DNA of 64,000 nt from an uncultured Opitutia bacterium (GTDB lineage: Bacteria > Verrucomicrobiota > Verrucomicrobiia > Opitutales > Opitutaceae), in the NCBI GenBank assembly GCA_903855985.1, contig CAIOAO010000105.1, positions 19,332 to 83,331 of the forward strand. Reading direction: 5' to 3'. Positions 17,557-26,703 of the stretch are shown here, piece after piece. The translations under genes were made by a program, and so were the position numbers. Each line of letters opens with the position of its first letter. Positions within the stretch are counted from its first letter, which is position 1. The notes beneath the pieces are model-generated. The model saw only the letters and a list, made by a program, of their open reading frames with translations, did not search any database and was not told where the DNA came from.

Positions 17557-18021
17557 ATGGCCACTACTGAAACCAAGTTGTCCGCCCCGTCCGGGTCGCC
17601 CGGTTCCCGCAACGCGGGCTTTGTCCTCGGCGCGACCTGGCGCCAGCCAAAGTCCGCGGCCCAGCCGCCGCCGAGCCAGGGCCGGACCGCGCTGGCGGCG
17701 GTTCCCGCGGCCCTCGAGCTCCCGGTGAACCGGCTCGAGCATGCCCCCGAGATTCTCCAGGGCATCATCACCCATTACGTGGAACCGGAACTCCGGCCGC
17801 GGCTCAAGGCCGGCAGTGACCAGCTCCGTTTGGTGGAGGACCTCGGGCTCGACTCGCTGTCCATGGTGGAGGTCATGATCCGCGTGGAAGACCTGCTCCA
17901 GATCCACGTCAGCGATGCGGAGCTGCGCCATTTCCGGACGCTGGGTGAGGTCCGGCTTTTCATCGATCGTACCGCCCGCGCCATGTCCGCCGGGGGAAAC
18001 ACCGCCCTCCCCGCTTCGTAG
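17557..18021 (+). CDS. N-extended acyl carrier protein, paralogue 1
   Basis: The carrier site is LVEDLGLDSLSMVEVMIRVE with Ser 100, and HVSDAELRHFRTLGEVRLFI completes the ACP fold. About 75 residues come first: a Ser/Pro/Ala-rich disordered stretch and a helix (EILQGIITHYVEPELRPRL). The protein has 154 residues, twice the size of AcpP. The block from YVEPE to the last helix is shared with the next gene, so the two arose by duplication. No phosphopantetheinyl transferase is nearby. Confidence 0.88.
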   Translation: MATTETKLSAPSGSPGSRNAGFVLGATWRQPKSAAQPPPSQGRTALAAVPAALELPVNRLEHAPEILQGIITHYVEPELRPRLKAGSDQLRLVEDLGLDSLSMVEVMIRVEDLLQIHVSDAELRHFRTLGEVRLFIDRTARAMSAGGNTALPAS

Positions 18022-18111
18022 GTTCGGTCCCGCACCCGGTGGATTTTCCCGGGCAGCGGTAGTGTGGATAGCGGGTTTGGGCCGCCCGAGTGTCGTGGCG
18101 GGCGAACCACC

Positions 18112-18588
18112 ATGGCACCCGTCATCCGACTCAACCGCGAGTCCCCGCCGACCCTGGCCCGCGCGGACCAGGCCGCGCCACCCGGTGACGATGCCGGCCT
18201 GCGCGAAACCCTGAAGTACTGCGCTCCCTCCACCTACCAGGCGGCCTGCCTGTTCCGGCAGACCGCCCGGCCTGAGTTTCTGTCCCCGATCGTGCTCGGG
18301 GTGATCGAGCGCTACGTGGAGCCGGAACGGCGTTCCCGGCTCAGCCAGCCCGATGATCAACTCCGCCTGGTGGAGGACCTCGGGCTCGATTCGCTGACGC
18401 TGATGGAAATCGTGATCCGGCTGGAGGAGGTGCTGCAGCTCTCCATCCGGGACGAAGAGCTGCGACAGTTCCGTACGCTGGGCGAGATCCGCCGCCTGAT
18501 TGAAAGCTGCCTGGCGGGTGAACTGTCCGCCGTGCGGCCGGCTGTGCCGGGGCACGCCAGTCCCCACCCGCAGTCGGGCTCGATTTAA
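18112..18588 (+). CDS. N-extended acyl carrier protein, paralogue 2
   Basis: The site LVEDLGLDSLTLMEIVIRLE carries Ser 94, and ELRQFRTLGEIRRLI follows as in its upstream neighbour. The N-terminal part (LRETLKYCAPSTYQAACLFR, then QTARPEFLSPIVLGVIERYV) is a defined helical segment that has only its last helix in common with paralogue 1. The C-terminal 20 residues are Pro/His/Ser-rich. The length is 158 residues. It is separated from the first ACP by 90 bases and followed by a PhyH-type oxygenase after 71 bases. Confidence 0.88.
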   Translation: MAPVIRLNRESPPTLARADQAAPPGDDAGLRETLKYCAPSTYQAACLFRQTARPEFLSPIVLGVIERYVEPERRSRLSQPDDQLRLVEDLGLDSLTLMEIVIRLEEVLQLSIRDEELRQFRTLGEIRRLIESCLAGELSAVRPAVPGHASPHPQSGSI

Positions 18589-18659
18589 TTGTGCCGCTCG
18601 TTCTTGCTGGGCGCATAAAATCCGCCGCCCCGGTCCACCGGGGCACGACGCCGGACCCC

Positions 18660-19523
18660 ATGCTCACCCCCGCCCAAATCCAGTCCTACCGCGACACCGG
18701 CTACCTCGGCGTCGAAGGCGTCTTCTCCCCCGCCGAGGTGGCGGAACTGCGCCGCGTGACCGACGAGTTCGTCGAAAAATCCCGCGCCGTCACGGCCAAC
18801 GACGCCGTCTTCGACCTCGAGCCCAGCCACACGGCCGAGGTTCCCCGCCTGCGCCGGCTGAAGGACCCGATCAAGCAGCACGAGGTTTACCGGCGCGCGA
18901 TTTCGCACCCCAAGCTCCTCGCCATCGTCAGCCAGCTGATCGGCCCGGCCATCACCAGCAACGGCAACAAGCTCAACCTTAAGCTCGCCGACGTCGGCAG
19001 CCCCGTCGAATGGCACCAGGACTGGGCGTTTTACCCGCACACCAACGACGACCTGCTCGCCGTGGGCATCGCGATGGATGATTCCTCCCTCGAGAACGGC
19101 TGCCTGATGGTGCTGCCCGGCACGCACCGCGGACCGCTGCTAGACCATCACCAGGACGGCGTCTTCGTGGGCGCCGTCACCGAGCCCGGCTTCCGTCCCG
19201 ACGGCGCCGTGCCCATCCTCCTGCAGGCCGGCGGCATCTCGATCCACCACGCCCGCACCCTGCACGGCTCCGCGCCCAACCGCTCGTCCCGCGCGCGCCG
19301 GCTGCTGCTCTTTCAATACTGCGCCGCCGATGCGTGGCCGCTCCTCCCCGGCGACAAGCCTTGGGAAACCTACGCCGCCTCCGTGCTGCAGGGTTCGCCC
19401 GTCAGCCAGCCCCGGCTTACTGCGGTGCCCGTCCGCCTGCCCCTGCCCGGCGCCAAACACAGCGGCTCGATCTACGAAAACCAGCGCGGCCTGAAAAACG
19501 CGCTGTTCGGCGCGAAGATGTAG
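18660..19523 (+). CDS. phytanoyl-CoA dioxygenase (PhyH) family Fe(II)/2-oxoglutarate oxygenase
   Basis: The double-stranded beta-helix iron site is visible: WHQDWAFY gives His 119 and Asp 121, and ARTLHGSAPNRS gives the distal His 202 and the 2-oxoglutarate-binding Arg/Ser. The opening LTPAQIQSYRDTGYLGVEGV is typical. At 287 residues it is a normal single-domain PhyH protein that hydroxylates an unknown small substrate. The ATG at 18660 is chosen because the sequence upstream is not protein-like. A second, different PhyH gene is at 59433. Being next to two ACPs raises the possibility of an acyl-ACP substrate, which is speculation. Confidence 0.9.
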   Translation: MLTPAQIQSYRDTGYLGVEGVFSPAEVAELRRVTDEFVEKSRAVTANDAVFDLEPSHTAEVPRLRRLKDPIKQHEVYRRAISHPKLLAIVSQLIGPAITSNGNKLNLKLADVGSPVEWHQDWAFYPHTNDDLLAVGIAMDDSSLENGCLMVLPGTHRGPLLDHHQDGVFVGAVTEPGFRPDGAVPILLQAGGISIHHARTLHGSAPNRSSRARRLLLFQYCAADAWPLLPGDKPWETYAASVLQGSPVSQPRLTAVPVRLPLPGAKHSGSIYENQRGLKNALFGAKM

Positions 19524-19563
19524 GGTGGGGTCTCAGGCCCCGCCTTGGTTTTGGAATACTTTC

Positions 19564-19630
19564 ACCGCGGATTTCGCCGATTGACGCGGATGACCCGAAT
19601 TTATCCGTGCTCATCCGTGCTATCCGCGGA
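19564..19630. repeat. ATCCGTG-type hairpin repeat
   Basis: The left arm begins ACCGCGGATTTCGCCGATTG and the right arm ends TCATCCGTGCTATCCGCGGA. Both are built of CGCGGAT/ATCCGTG units about every 9-10 bases, with a short loop. It lies between PhyH and the ferritin-like gene, preceded by a GTGGGGTCTCAGGCCCCGCC hairpin segment (19525-19544) of the type at the window end. Confidence 0.6.
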
Positions 19631-19732
19631 GAGGCTGGCAGAGGTTTGGCGGGTCAGAGACTCCGCCCTTCAGCGAACCGGGCGGTGATTCCGCTGTCCA
19701 TGCTGACCCGACCCTCTGGCCGGCCCATCACC

Positions 19733-20194
19733 ATGAAAAAGACCGCCGTCCCCACCCGCAAAGAAATGATCGAGCTCCTCAACGAGGACCTCGCCCGCGA
19801 ATACCAGGCGATCATCGCCTACGTCGTATACAGCCAGGTCATCAAGGGCGCCAAATACCAGCACATCGCTGGGGAACTCGAGAAGCACGCCGGCGAGGAG
19901 CTGGCCCACGCGCTCAAGATCTCCCGGCAGATCGACTATTTCAACGGGACGCCCGTCACGACGCCGAAGTCGGTCAAGATGTCGGACAAGCCCGAGGACC
20001 TGCTCGCCTTCGACCTGGAAAACGAGCGCGTCACCATCGGGCACTACCGCCAGCGCATCCTGCAGGCCGAGGCCATGGGCGAGTTCGCCCTCAGCGAAGT
20101 CCTCCGCGAAATCATCGTCGAGGAACAGGAGCACATGACCGACCTCGCCAACGCCCTCGGGATCGACAATCCCAAGGTCGAAAAGCAGAGCTGA
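19733..20194 (+). CDS. ferritin-like domain protein (bacterioferritin/Dps-like)
   Basis: The protein is a four-helix bundle with carboxylate ligands: NEDLAREYQAIIAY in helix 1 (Glu 18, Glu 23), GELEKHAGEELAHA in helix 2 (the EXXH type, Glu 56, His 59) and a second EXXH-like EEQEHMTD in helix 4. The length of 153 residues matches bacterioferritin-like proteins. No haem-binding Met is evident. It probably stores or detoxifies iron in the cytosol. The ATG at 19733 is the first residue of recognisable family sequence. It converges on the GH2 gene, with a hairpin repeat between the stops. Confidence 0.9.
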   Translation: MKKTAVPTRKEMIELLNEDLAREYQAIIAYVVYSQVIKGAKYQHIAGELEKHAGEELAHALKISRQIDYFNGTPVTTPKSVKMSDKPEDLLAFDLENERVTIGHYRQRILQAEAMGEFALSEVLREIIVEEQEHMTDLANALGIDNPKVEKQS

Positions 20195-20210
20195 GTCCGC
20201 AGCCGGTTTT

Positions 20211-20280
20211 AACCACGAAACACATTAAAAACACGAAAACCGGAGGTTCGGTTTTCGTGTTTTTAGAGTGTTTCGTGGTT
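20211..20280. repeat. CACGAAA-type hairpin repeat between converging genes
   Basis: AACCACGAAACACATTAAAA and onward (20211-20241) pairs with the arm ending AGAGTGTTTCGTGGTT at 20280, with about 31 bases per arm and an eight-base loop. It lies between two convergent stops and may act as a bidirectional terminator, but the arms are longer than needed and contain repeated CACGAAA units. Confidence 0.7.
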
Positions 20281-20299
20281 ACCCGTCAGTGATCGGAGG

Positions 20300-22252
20300 C
20301 TATCGCTTCAGCGCCGCGTAGCCGTCCCGCACGTACGCCAGGCTGGCCTTCACGTCGTAAGGATACGCGATGTATGCATCCGACATCTGCGGCCAGCTGT
20401 CGGCGAGGTTCCACAGGAAGATGCCCCAGCAGTTCGGCTGGTTGCCGTAGAACTCGATCCAGAACTTCGACGCCTCACCCTGCAGCGCCTGCGTCTTCTC
20501 GATCAGCTCGGGCAGCGTCTTGGGCTCCGGCCAGCCGCGCTCCTTAATGCTCTTGAAGTTCAGCCGGTGGCGCTCGTCGCGGTCGAGCCGGATGCAGTCC
20601 GCGCCGTGCGTGAGATACTCCTCGTGGTACACCGGCCAGAGATTCTGCGGGCTCACGTAGGTGCGGATGGTTTTCTCCGACGCGAAGCTGAGGTGCCCGA
20701 TTTCCGTCACCATGCGCGGCTTCTGCTTCACGTAAAAGTCCGCCTTGTAGGACATGCCGTGACCCCAGATGTGGCAGTCGCCTTCCTTCGGCTCGTTCTG
20801 GTCGTAGGTCAGCGGCGAGTACGGCGACGTCGGCACGTACGGCGTGAGCGGCGCGTGCGCCAGCACCACCGAGGGCAGCACTTCCTTGCTCAGCGGGTTG
20901 AAGCGGTAATTCGGATAGTTGAAGCTGTTGTCCGCCAGCACGTCGTTCTCGTTGTCGCCGAACCAGGCGATGACGCACGCGAAGTGCCGCAGCCGCTTCA
21001 CCTGGTACTCCGCCTCGCGGCGCGCCTCGGTGAGGAACGCCGGATCCTGCGGATAGCAGCCGCAGGCGAACATGAAGTCGTGCGTGATCAGGATGCCGAG
21101 CTCGTCGCACTTCGCGTAGAACGAATCCTTCTCGTACACGCCGCCGCCCCACACGCGCATGGCGTTGATGTTCGCGCCCTTCGCGGCCGCGAGCAGCAGG
21201 TCGTAACGGGCGTCGTCCACCCGCGCGAAAATTGCGTCGGCCGGCGTCCAGTTCATGCCCTTGAGGAAGATCTTCTTTCCGTTGATCGCGAAGACGAAGG
21301 AAATGCCACCGTCGTCGTCCGGCTCCTGGATCAGCTTGACCGTCCGGATGGAAAACTTGCCGCTGCGCTGGTCCAGCGCCTGGCCGCCGCGGCGGATCGT
21401 CGCGCTCCAGTCGTAGCGCGGCTGCGCGCCGTGGTCATGCGGCCACCAGAGTTTGGCCACGGGCACCGTGAAGCGCTCCACGTGCCGGCCGCCGCTCGGG
21501 TCGCAGGCGATGGCCACCTTGCGGGTCTGCCCCGCCACGGTGAGTTCACACTCCACCGACGCCGCCTTGCCGTGGTTGTGGCGCAGCTCGACCAGCGCCT
21601 CCAGCTCGGCCGTGCCGTTGTTCACCGCCACCGTGCTCACAAAGACATCGGCGATCTCCGCCTCGTCCACGAGCAGCCACGAAACGGGTTTCCAGATGCC
21701 GATCGTGACCATGCGCGGCGAGATGTTCCAGCCGTAGCACGACTGGGACTTGCGCACCTGGAGTCGCGTGATCTGGCCGTAACCGCGCACCTCCGGGGTG
21801 TACGTGCGGCCCTCCGGGAACAGCGGCGCGCCGAGGCGCACCTCGAGGCGGTTCGCCCCCGCGACGACCTGGTCCGTCACATCCACGCGCAGCGGCGTGA
21901 ACTGGTTGTTGTTCCGGCCGATTTCCTTGCCGTTGAGGTACACCGTCGCGAAGCAGTCGAGCCCCTCGAACAGCAGGTGCAACCGCTTGCCCGACTCGAT
22001 CGCGGGCGGGGTGAGGTCGGTCTGGTACCACCACTCCATCTCCTCCATCCAGCGGAGCTTGTCGTGGTTCATCCCGAAGAACGGATCCTCGATCTTCCCT
22101 GCGCGATGGTAGTCGAGATGCACGTCGCCCGGCACTTGCGCCGGCACCCAGCGCTCCTCAAAAGCGAGGGGCGAGCAGCCGGCCGTGAGCCCGAGGTTGG
22201 GCTCCACGTGCATGATTTTCCACGAGGCGTTCAGGGGAACGGATTTTTTCAT
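20300..22252 (-). CDS. glycoside hydrolase family 2, beta-mannosidase-like
   Basis: Domains run in GH2 order: an N-terminal sugar-binding jelly roll (about 1-190), an Ig-like domain (195-305) and the TIM barrel (from 318). The acid/base is Glu 435 in IAWFGDNEND, and the likely nucleophile is Glu 517 in MVTEIGHLS. The N-terminal VPAQVPGDVHLDYHRAGKIE with DPFFGMN and the WGGGVYEKDSFYAKCDELGI block are characteristic of beta-mannosidases. At 650 residues it lacks the C-terminal beta domains of the 800-residue type. No signal peptide is seen, so it probably acts on imported oligosaccharides. It is last in the minus-strand run with a kinase, lyase and amidase. Confidence 0.88.
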   Translation of the reverse strand: MKKSVPLNASWKIMHVEPNLGLTAGCSPLAFEERWVPAQVPGDVHLDYHRAGKIEDPFFGMNHDKLRWMEEMEWWYQTDLTPPAIESGKRLHLLFEGLDCFATVYLNGKEIGRNNNQFTPLRVDVTDQVVAGANRLEVRLGAPLFPEGRTYTPEVRGYGQITRLQVRKSQSCYGWNISPRMVTIGIWKPVSWLLVDEAEIADVFVSTVAVNNGTAELEALVELRHNHGKAASVECELTVAGQTRKVAIACDPSGGRHVERFTVPVAKLWWPHDHGAQPRYDWSATIRRGGQALDQRSGKFSIRTVKLIQEPDDDGGISFVFAINGKKIFLKGMNWTPADAIFARVDDARYDLLLAAAKGANINAMRVWGGGVYEKDSFYAKCDELGILITHDFMFACGCYPQDPAFLTEARREAEYQVKRLRHFACVIAWFGDNENDVLADNSFNYPNYRFNPLSKEVLPSVVLAHAPLTPYVPTSPYSPLTYDQNEPKEGDCHIWGHGMSYKADFYVKQKPRMVTEIGHLSFASEKTIRTYVSPQNLWPVYHEEYLTHGADCIRLDRDERHRLNFKSIKERGWPEPKTLPELIEKTQALQGEASKFWIEFYGNQPNCWGIFLWNLADSWPQMSDAYIAYPYDVKASLAYVRDGYAALKR

Positions 22253-22270
22253 CAGGGTAAAAAGGGAAGC

Positions 22271-23449
22271 TCAGCGCAGCATCCGCACGCGCCGGTCTTT
22301 GCGGGGAAACTGCAGGGTCACGACCGTGCCGACGCCTTCCTTGCTCTCGATCCCAATCTGGCCGCCGTGCTCGCGCATGATCCGCTGCACGATCATCAGG
22401 CCGAGCCCGTGGCCGCCCGCCTTCGTCGTGTGGTAGGGTTGGAACAGCCGCCCGAGGTCCTCCTGCTTGATGCCGGCCCCGCTGTCGCCGAAGAGCAGGT
22501 ACACGTTGTCGTCGTCGGCGCGCGGCCGGATCTTCAGCTGCCCGCCGGGCGCCATCGCCTCGATCGCGTTCTTGATCAGGTTGAAAAACACCTGCTTCAG
22601 CTGGTTCCGGTCCGCCATGACCGCGGGCAAATCGGCGGGCGTCTCGGCCTCGACCTTGATCCCGCGGTCCGCGAGCTCGTCCTGCTGAAAGCGCAGCACC
22701 TCGGCCAGCACGTCGGAGAGGTTGGTCTCGGCCAGGTCGGGCGGACGCGGCCGGATGGCCTCGAGGAAGTTGCTCACAATGCCGTCGAGCCGCGACACCT
22801 CCGCCTCGCAGATGCGGATGGACTCGTTGAGCGAGGCGGAATCCGCCTCCTTCGCGAGTTTCAGTTTCTTCAGCTTCCGCTCGATCAGCTGCAGGTGGAT
22901 CGTGAGCGAGTTGAGCGGGTTGCCCAACTCGTGCGCCACCCCGGCCGCGAGCAGGAGGATGGACGAGGTGCGCTCGCTCTCGATGCGCGCCGCCGTGGTC
23001 TGCTTGTCCTGGGTGATGTCGGAGAGGATGACGGCGAAGCGCCGGGGCGCGCCCTTCCCTTCCCCGTGGAACGGCACCATGTACAGCCGCACGCTGCGCG
23101 GCTCGGGATAGGTCAGCTCAAACTCCCGCGAAACCACGGGAGGCACCGCGTCCCCGGCGTCGAGCGGGGTCTCCAGCGAGGTCCGCAGCCCCGGCACCAG
23201 GCGCCAGAGCGTTTCGCCCGCCAGCGCCTCGTCGCCCAGCCCGATGAGCCGCTGGGCCGCGGAATTCGCATACTCGATGCGTCCGTCGGCGCTGATCACG
23301 AGCACGCCTTCCTGCAGGGTGTTGAAAATGTCCTCGAACAGCCCGCGTTCCCGCGCGAGCCGCTGCACGAGGTTCGCCAGGTTAACCGAGTCGAGCGTGT
23401 CGAGTCGGCCCAACACACGGTCGAGCGAGGAGTTTTTCTTTCCGGCCAT
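22271..23449 (-). CDS. PAS-containing sensor histidine kinase (NtrB-like)
   Basis: A coiled N-terminus leads into a PAS domain (about 38-145, LFEDIFNTLQEGVLVISADG). The phospho-accepting H box is AAGVAHELGNPLNSL with His 173. The ATPase domain has NLIKNAIEAM (N box), GDSGAGI and GHGLGLMIVQRI (G boxes). There is no membrane segment, so it is cytosolic. No response regulator gene is adjacent; the sigma-54 regulator at 15252-16631 is of the matching NtrC type. It lies 19 bases upstream of the GH2 gene and 50 bases after the heparinase-like gene, suggesting expression with polysaccharide genes. Confidence 0.93.
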   Translation of the reverse strand: MAGKKNSSLDRVLGRLDTLDSVNLANLVQRLARERGLFEDIFNTLQEGVLVISADGRIEYANSAAQRLIGLGDEALAGETLWRLVPGLRTSLETPLDAGDAVPPVVSREFELTYPEPRSVRLYMVPFHGEGKGAPRRFAVILSDITQDKQTTAARIESERTSSILLLAAGVAHELGNPLNSLTIHLQLIERKLKKLKLAKEADSASLNESIRICEAEVSRLDGIVSNFLEAIRPRPPDLAETNLSDVLAEVLRFQQDELADRGIKVEAETPADLPAVMADRNQLKQVFFNLIKNAIEAMAPGGQLKIRPRADDDNVYLLFGDSGAGIKQEDLGRLFQPYHTTKAGGHGLGLMIVQRIMREHGGQIGIESKEGVGTVVTLQFPRKDRRVRMLR

Positions 23450-23499
23450 CGCTGCGACTATGGAAGGATGCCTCCGTCCCGGTCAACGGCTAGGTGGCC

Positions 23500-26400
23500 T
23501 CACTTCCGCGACCACTCGTAGACGAACGGTGATTCCAGCCGGTCGCCCGGCCCGACGCTGCTCAGCCACACGTCGCTCCCGGGCAGCGCCAGGCCGGCCG
23601 TGGGCGGCGCCACCAGCTCGATCCGGTCCTGCTCGGCCCGGGCGACGAGCCCGATCCGGTTGTAACCCAGGTCCAGGGCCGTGGCCCCGGCATAGGATTC
23701 GGAGAAAACCAGCCGGGTTTGCGTTGCCACGGTCTTGCCGTTCAACGCCTCCACCCGGAACCGGCCGACCAGCAGGTCGTCCTTGGTCGTGAGCGTCAGC
23801 TCCCCGCCCGGGGCCAGCACCGCCGAGGTCACGGTGTGGGCCGTGGCACCGGCCGGTGACGCAAAGCGGACCGTGCGGCCGACCAGCGTGGCCGCATCCA
23901 GCGGGCTGAGAATGTTGTCGTCCTCCAACTGGACCGTGATCCGCCCGCCCGCCAGATCCAGCCGGCTGACGCGGCCGGCCGCGCGGGGCGGGGCGTGATA
24001 GATTTTCCCGTCAATCTCCGCCGCCGGACCGCCCGCAAAAAACAGCCGCTCCAGCCCGCCATCGGTGCCGAACGTCGCCAGCAGCATCATCGCGCGGACG
24101 GCGAGCGTGTGCCCGGCCACCTTCACTTCCTTGCGCGTGTCGTCGAGGCCGTGCACCACGACATCCGTCCGGCCATCGGCCCGTTCCGCCACGACGGCCG
24201 CGCCCAGCGCGAAATCCTGGCGGGTCACGCGCCGCAGCGGCGGCTGGCCCGTGTGCGGCTCGATCACGCCGACGAACCGGCTTTCGAGCTTCTCGCCCGG
24301 CGGCGCCGTGCGGCGGGCCAGGATGTACTTGAGGACCTGGGGAAATTTCACCGGCGTGACGCGCGCATCCGCGACCATCACGGTCTGCCCCGGCTGGTCG
24401 AGCACGCGGATGCGCAGTTGCGCCCCGGCATCCTTCTCGTGGGTGTAATCCGCCGTCCACTCGCCGGCCTCACGCCGCTGGACCTGGTTGAAATGCTGGA
24501 AGCCCGAGCCGCGGTAATCCATGTAACCGCCCGCGTAATCCTTCGCGCCGAGCACCGGGTCGTCGTAGATTTCATCCAGTCCCACGTTTTCCCCGGCGAG
24601 CGTGCCCTTCGCCGGCGCGGTCCATTGGCCGCCCGCCAGGACAAACGTGCCGGGCGGGCCGTGCAGGCTGTAGTCGTGCTCGCGGCCGCCGGAAACATCG
24701 AAGAAATCAACCAGGTAACTCTGGTGCGGGCCGGTATCCACCATCACGACGGCCCGGCGGTACAGGTCGCACTGCGGGTACGTGCCCCGCGCGTTCACCA
24801 CGAGCACGCGCACGCCGCGGCCCTCGGCCATCAACTTGACGATGCCCGGCTGGTTGCCCGGCTGGGGGGTGGCATCCACCGTCACCGTGTTGTGCGAGAT
24901 GGTGTGCATGGACCACGTGTAGATACCCGGCACGTATTCATTCATCGCGTCGGGGTAGCCCAGGTCCGGCATCATCGGCTGGCCGTTCGCAAACACGTCC
25001 AGCTGCAGCCGGTCATAGTGAAAATGGTTCACGTGCTGCCCGAAATACAGCGACACGGCGGTATCGTCCGCGGCGTTGTTGAGGATCCCCAGGCCGAAGC
25101 CCGACAACAGCCGGGACGGCTGCGGCTCAAAGTGGCGGCCGCCGCCCGGCGCCGCGACCGCCACGATGGGCGGGTGCAGCAACCCGGCAAAATCCTTGAA
25201 GCCTTCCGGGCCGGCCGCGCCGAACCCCGCGAGGAATTCCGCGTAGCGCGGGTCGCCGTACGCGCGGTACGCCGCCTCAAACACCGAGGCCTCCTCGCCC
25301 ACCAGCCCGCCGTACACGCCCGTGGTGTCGCCGTTCGCCGGCGTGTGGCGGCCGATCACAATGCTCGCCAGCACCGCGTCGTAGAGCCGCCGCAGCCGCG
25401 GCAGCGTGGAAATATCCACGCCCAGCTTCGGCAGCAGCTCCGTGAGCGCGGTGATGTTCCCCACCCAGTGGATGTTATAGCCCGCCGACTCAAACGGCTG
25501 GCCGTCGCGCCACACGAGGCTGGTCAGCGCGGTGCGGAGCCCGAGGTAGACGGAGCCGGTGGGCTGGTCGAGCACGCTGGCCAGGTAGCGGGCGTTGTCG
25601 GCGTGCTGCCGCACAATCGCGAGCACCAGCAGCGCGCGCTGGTGCATGCCGTAGTTGCCGCGGGCGCGCTTGCTGTAGACCGCGTCAATCCCCTCCTCCA
25701 GAATGCCACCCTCGATCGAGGCCCGGAGCTCCGCCGCCGTTCGGCCGTAAAGTTTCTGCAGCGCGGTGTCGCCCGGGATCGTCTCCCAGACCGCGTCGTA
25801 CGTCTCGGCAAACTGCGCGACGAGATAGGTCTCCCAGATCGCGTTGATGATCTTGCCGGTGTACCGCGAGCCGTCCTTCTCCGCCATGAGCTGCCCGTAG
25901 CGCGACTGGCTCTCGTGGTCCATGTTGGGGTAAACCTCGGCGATGCGCGTGAGCAGCACCGCGGCCTTGTGCGCGTAGCGCGCCTCGCCCGTCAGCAGGT
26001 ATGCGCGCCCGAGCGCGGCCAGCCCGCCCTGCAGGTTTTCATTCGCCGTGGTGGTGTGCGACACCCACAGCCAGTGGTTCTGCGCCGCCACGAACCAGTA
26101 GCGCTGGCCGTTGGGCCCCACCCAGCCGCGGCCGTCGTCCACGTACGGGCCGTTGAAATCGCTGCGGTCCTTGAACCCGCTCCGGTAGAACTTGCCGTAG
26201 TCGTTGCTCGGGTAGGTTTCGCCGCCAATCGGGCACTTCACCTGGAACGGCTTCTTCGGGTCCACGATCCAGGGGTAAAAACTGCCCGTGACCTCGAAGA
26301 TCTTCTTGCCGTGGACCGGGCAGCCTTCCGGACAGCATTCAAACGAGCGCGGCACCTCCGCCGATGGCACCACGGCGCGCAGGGCCTCGTCCGTCCAGTC

Positions 26401-26703
26401 GGCCCAGTAGTTGGCCTCCTTAATGATCTTGTCGGCCACCGCGCGCGCCGCCGGGTAGCGGACGACATTGTCGCGGGCCGTCGTGATCTCGACCTCGCTG
26501 AACAGCGTGCGTGAGTCCTTCGGCGGAAACTGCGGCGCGTGCCCGCGCGGCGGCAAAATCTCGCCGACTTTCAAAATCGGGGTGGCCGGCCCGGTTGCGG
26601 CCCAGTCGTCATTGGGGTTTGGCACAGGTACGGCAAAGACGAAATTTCCGGCCAAGGCGAGCCCGCCGACGACCCGGACAATCCATCGTTTCCGTTTAAT
26701 CAC
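23500..26703 (-). CDS. heparinase II/III-like polysaccharide lyase
   Basis: A GTG start at 26703 overlaps the amidase stop as GTGA and yields 1067 residues beginning with a signal peptide (KRKRWIVRVVGGLALAGNFV). The middle is the alpha/alpha toroid of uronic-acid polysaccharide lyases, and NHFHYDRLQLDVFANGQPMM near residue 557 is the signature of the heparinase II/III C-terminal sheet domain. This is long for the family; the final 300 residues are strand-rich and may hold an extra module. It is probably exported and cleaves an acidic glycan. Substrate cannot be told from sequence. Confidence 0.85.
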   Translation of the reverse strand: MIKRKRWIVRVVGGLALAGNFVFAVPVPNPNDDWAATGPATPILKVGEILPPRGHAPQFPPKDSRTLFSEVEITTARDNVVRYPAARAVADKIIKEANYWADWTDEALRAVVPSAEVPRSFECCPEGCPVHGKKIFEVTGSFYPWIVDPKKPFQVKCPIGGETYPSNDYGKFYRSGFKDRSDFNGPYVDDGRGWVGPNGQRYWFVAAQNHWLWVSHTTTANENLQGGLAALGRAYLLTGEARYAHKAAVLLTRIAEVYPNMDHESQSRYGQLMAEKDGSRYTGKIINAIWETYLVAQFAETYDAVWETIPGDTALQKLYGRTAAELRASIEGGILEEGIDAVYSKRARGNYGMHQRALLVLAIVRQHADNARYLASVLDQPTGSVYLGLRTALTSLVWRDGQPFESAGYNIHWVGNITALTELLPKLGVDISTLPRLRRLYDAVLASIVIGRHTPANGDTTGVYGGLVGEEASVFEAAYRAYGDPRYAEFLAGFGAAGPEGFKDFAGLLHPPIVAVAAPGGGRHFEPQPSRLLSGFGLGILNNAADDTAVSLYFGQHVNHFHYDRLQLDVFANGQPMMPDLGYPDAMNEYVPGIYTWSMHTISHNTVTVDATPQPGNQPGIVKLMAEGRGVRVLVVNARGTYPQCDLYRRAVVMVDTGPHQSYLVDFFDVSGGREHDYSLHGPPGTFVLAGGQWTAPAKGTLAGENVGLDEIYDDPVLGAKDYAGGYMDYRGSGFQHFNQVQRREAGEWTADYTHEKDAGAQLRIRVLDQPGQTVMVADARVTPVKFPQVLKYILARRTAPPGEKLESRFVGVIEPHTGQPPLRRVTRQDFALGAAVVAERADGRTDVVVHGLDDTRKEVKVAGHTLAVRAMMLLATFGTDGGLERLFFAGGPAAEIDGKIYHAPPRAAGRVSRLDLAGGRITVQLEDDNILSPLDAATLVGRTVRFASPAGATAHTVTSAVLAPGGELTLTTKDDLLVGRFRVEALNGKTVATQTRLVFSESYAGATALDLGYNRIGLVARAEQDRIELVAPPTAGLALPGSDVWLSSVGPGDRLESPFVYEWSRK

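Noticed and set aside
20567..23521. A long plus-strand open frame (984 codons) antisense to the GH2 and kinase genes
   Set aside because: It mirrors the codon structure of two well-supported minus-strand genes; its translation is rich in Arg, His, Val and Ala with no family motifs, typical of GC-rich shadow frames.
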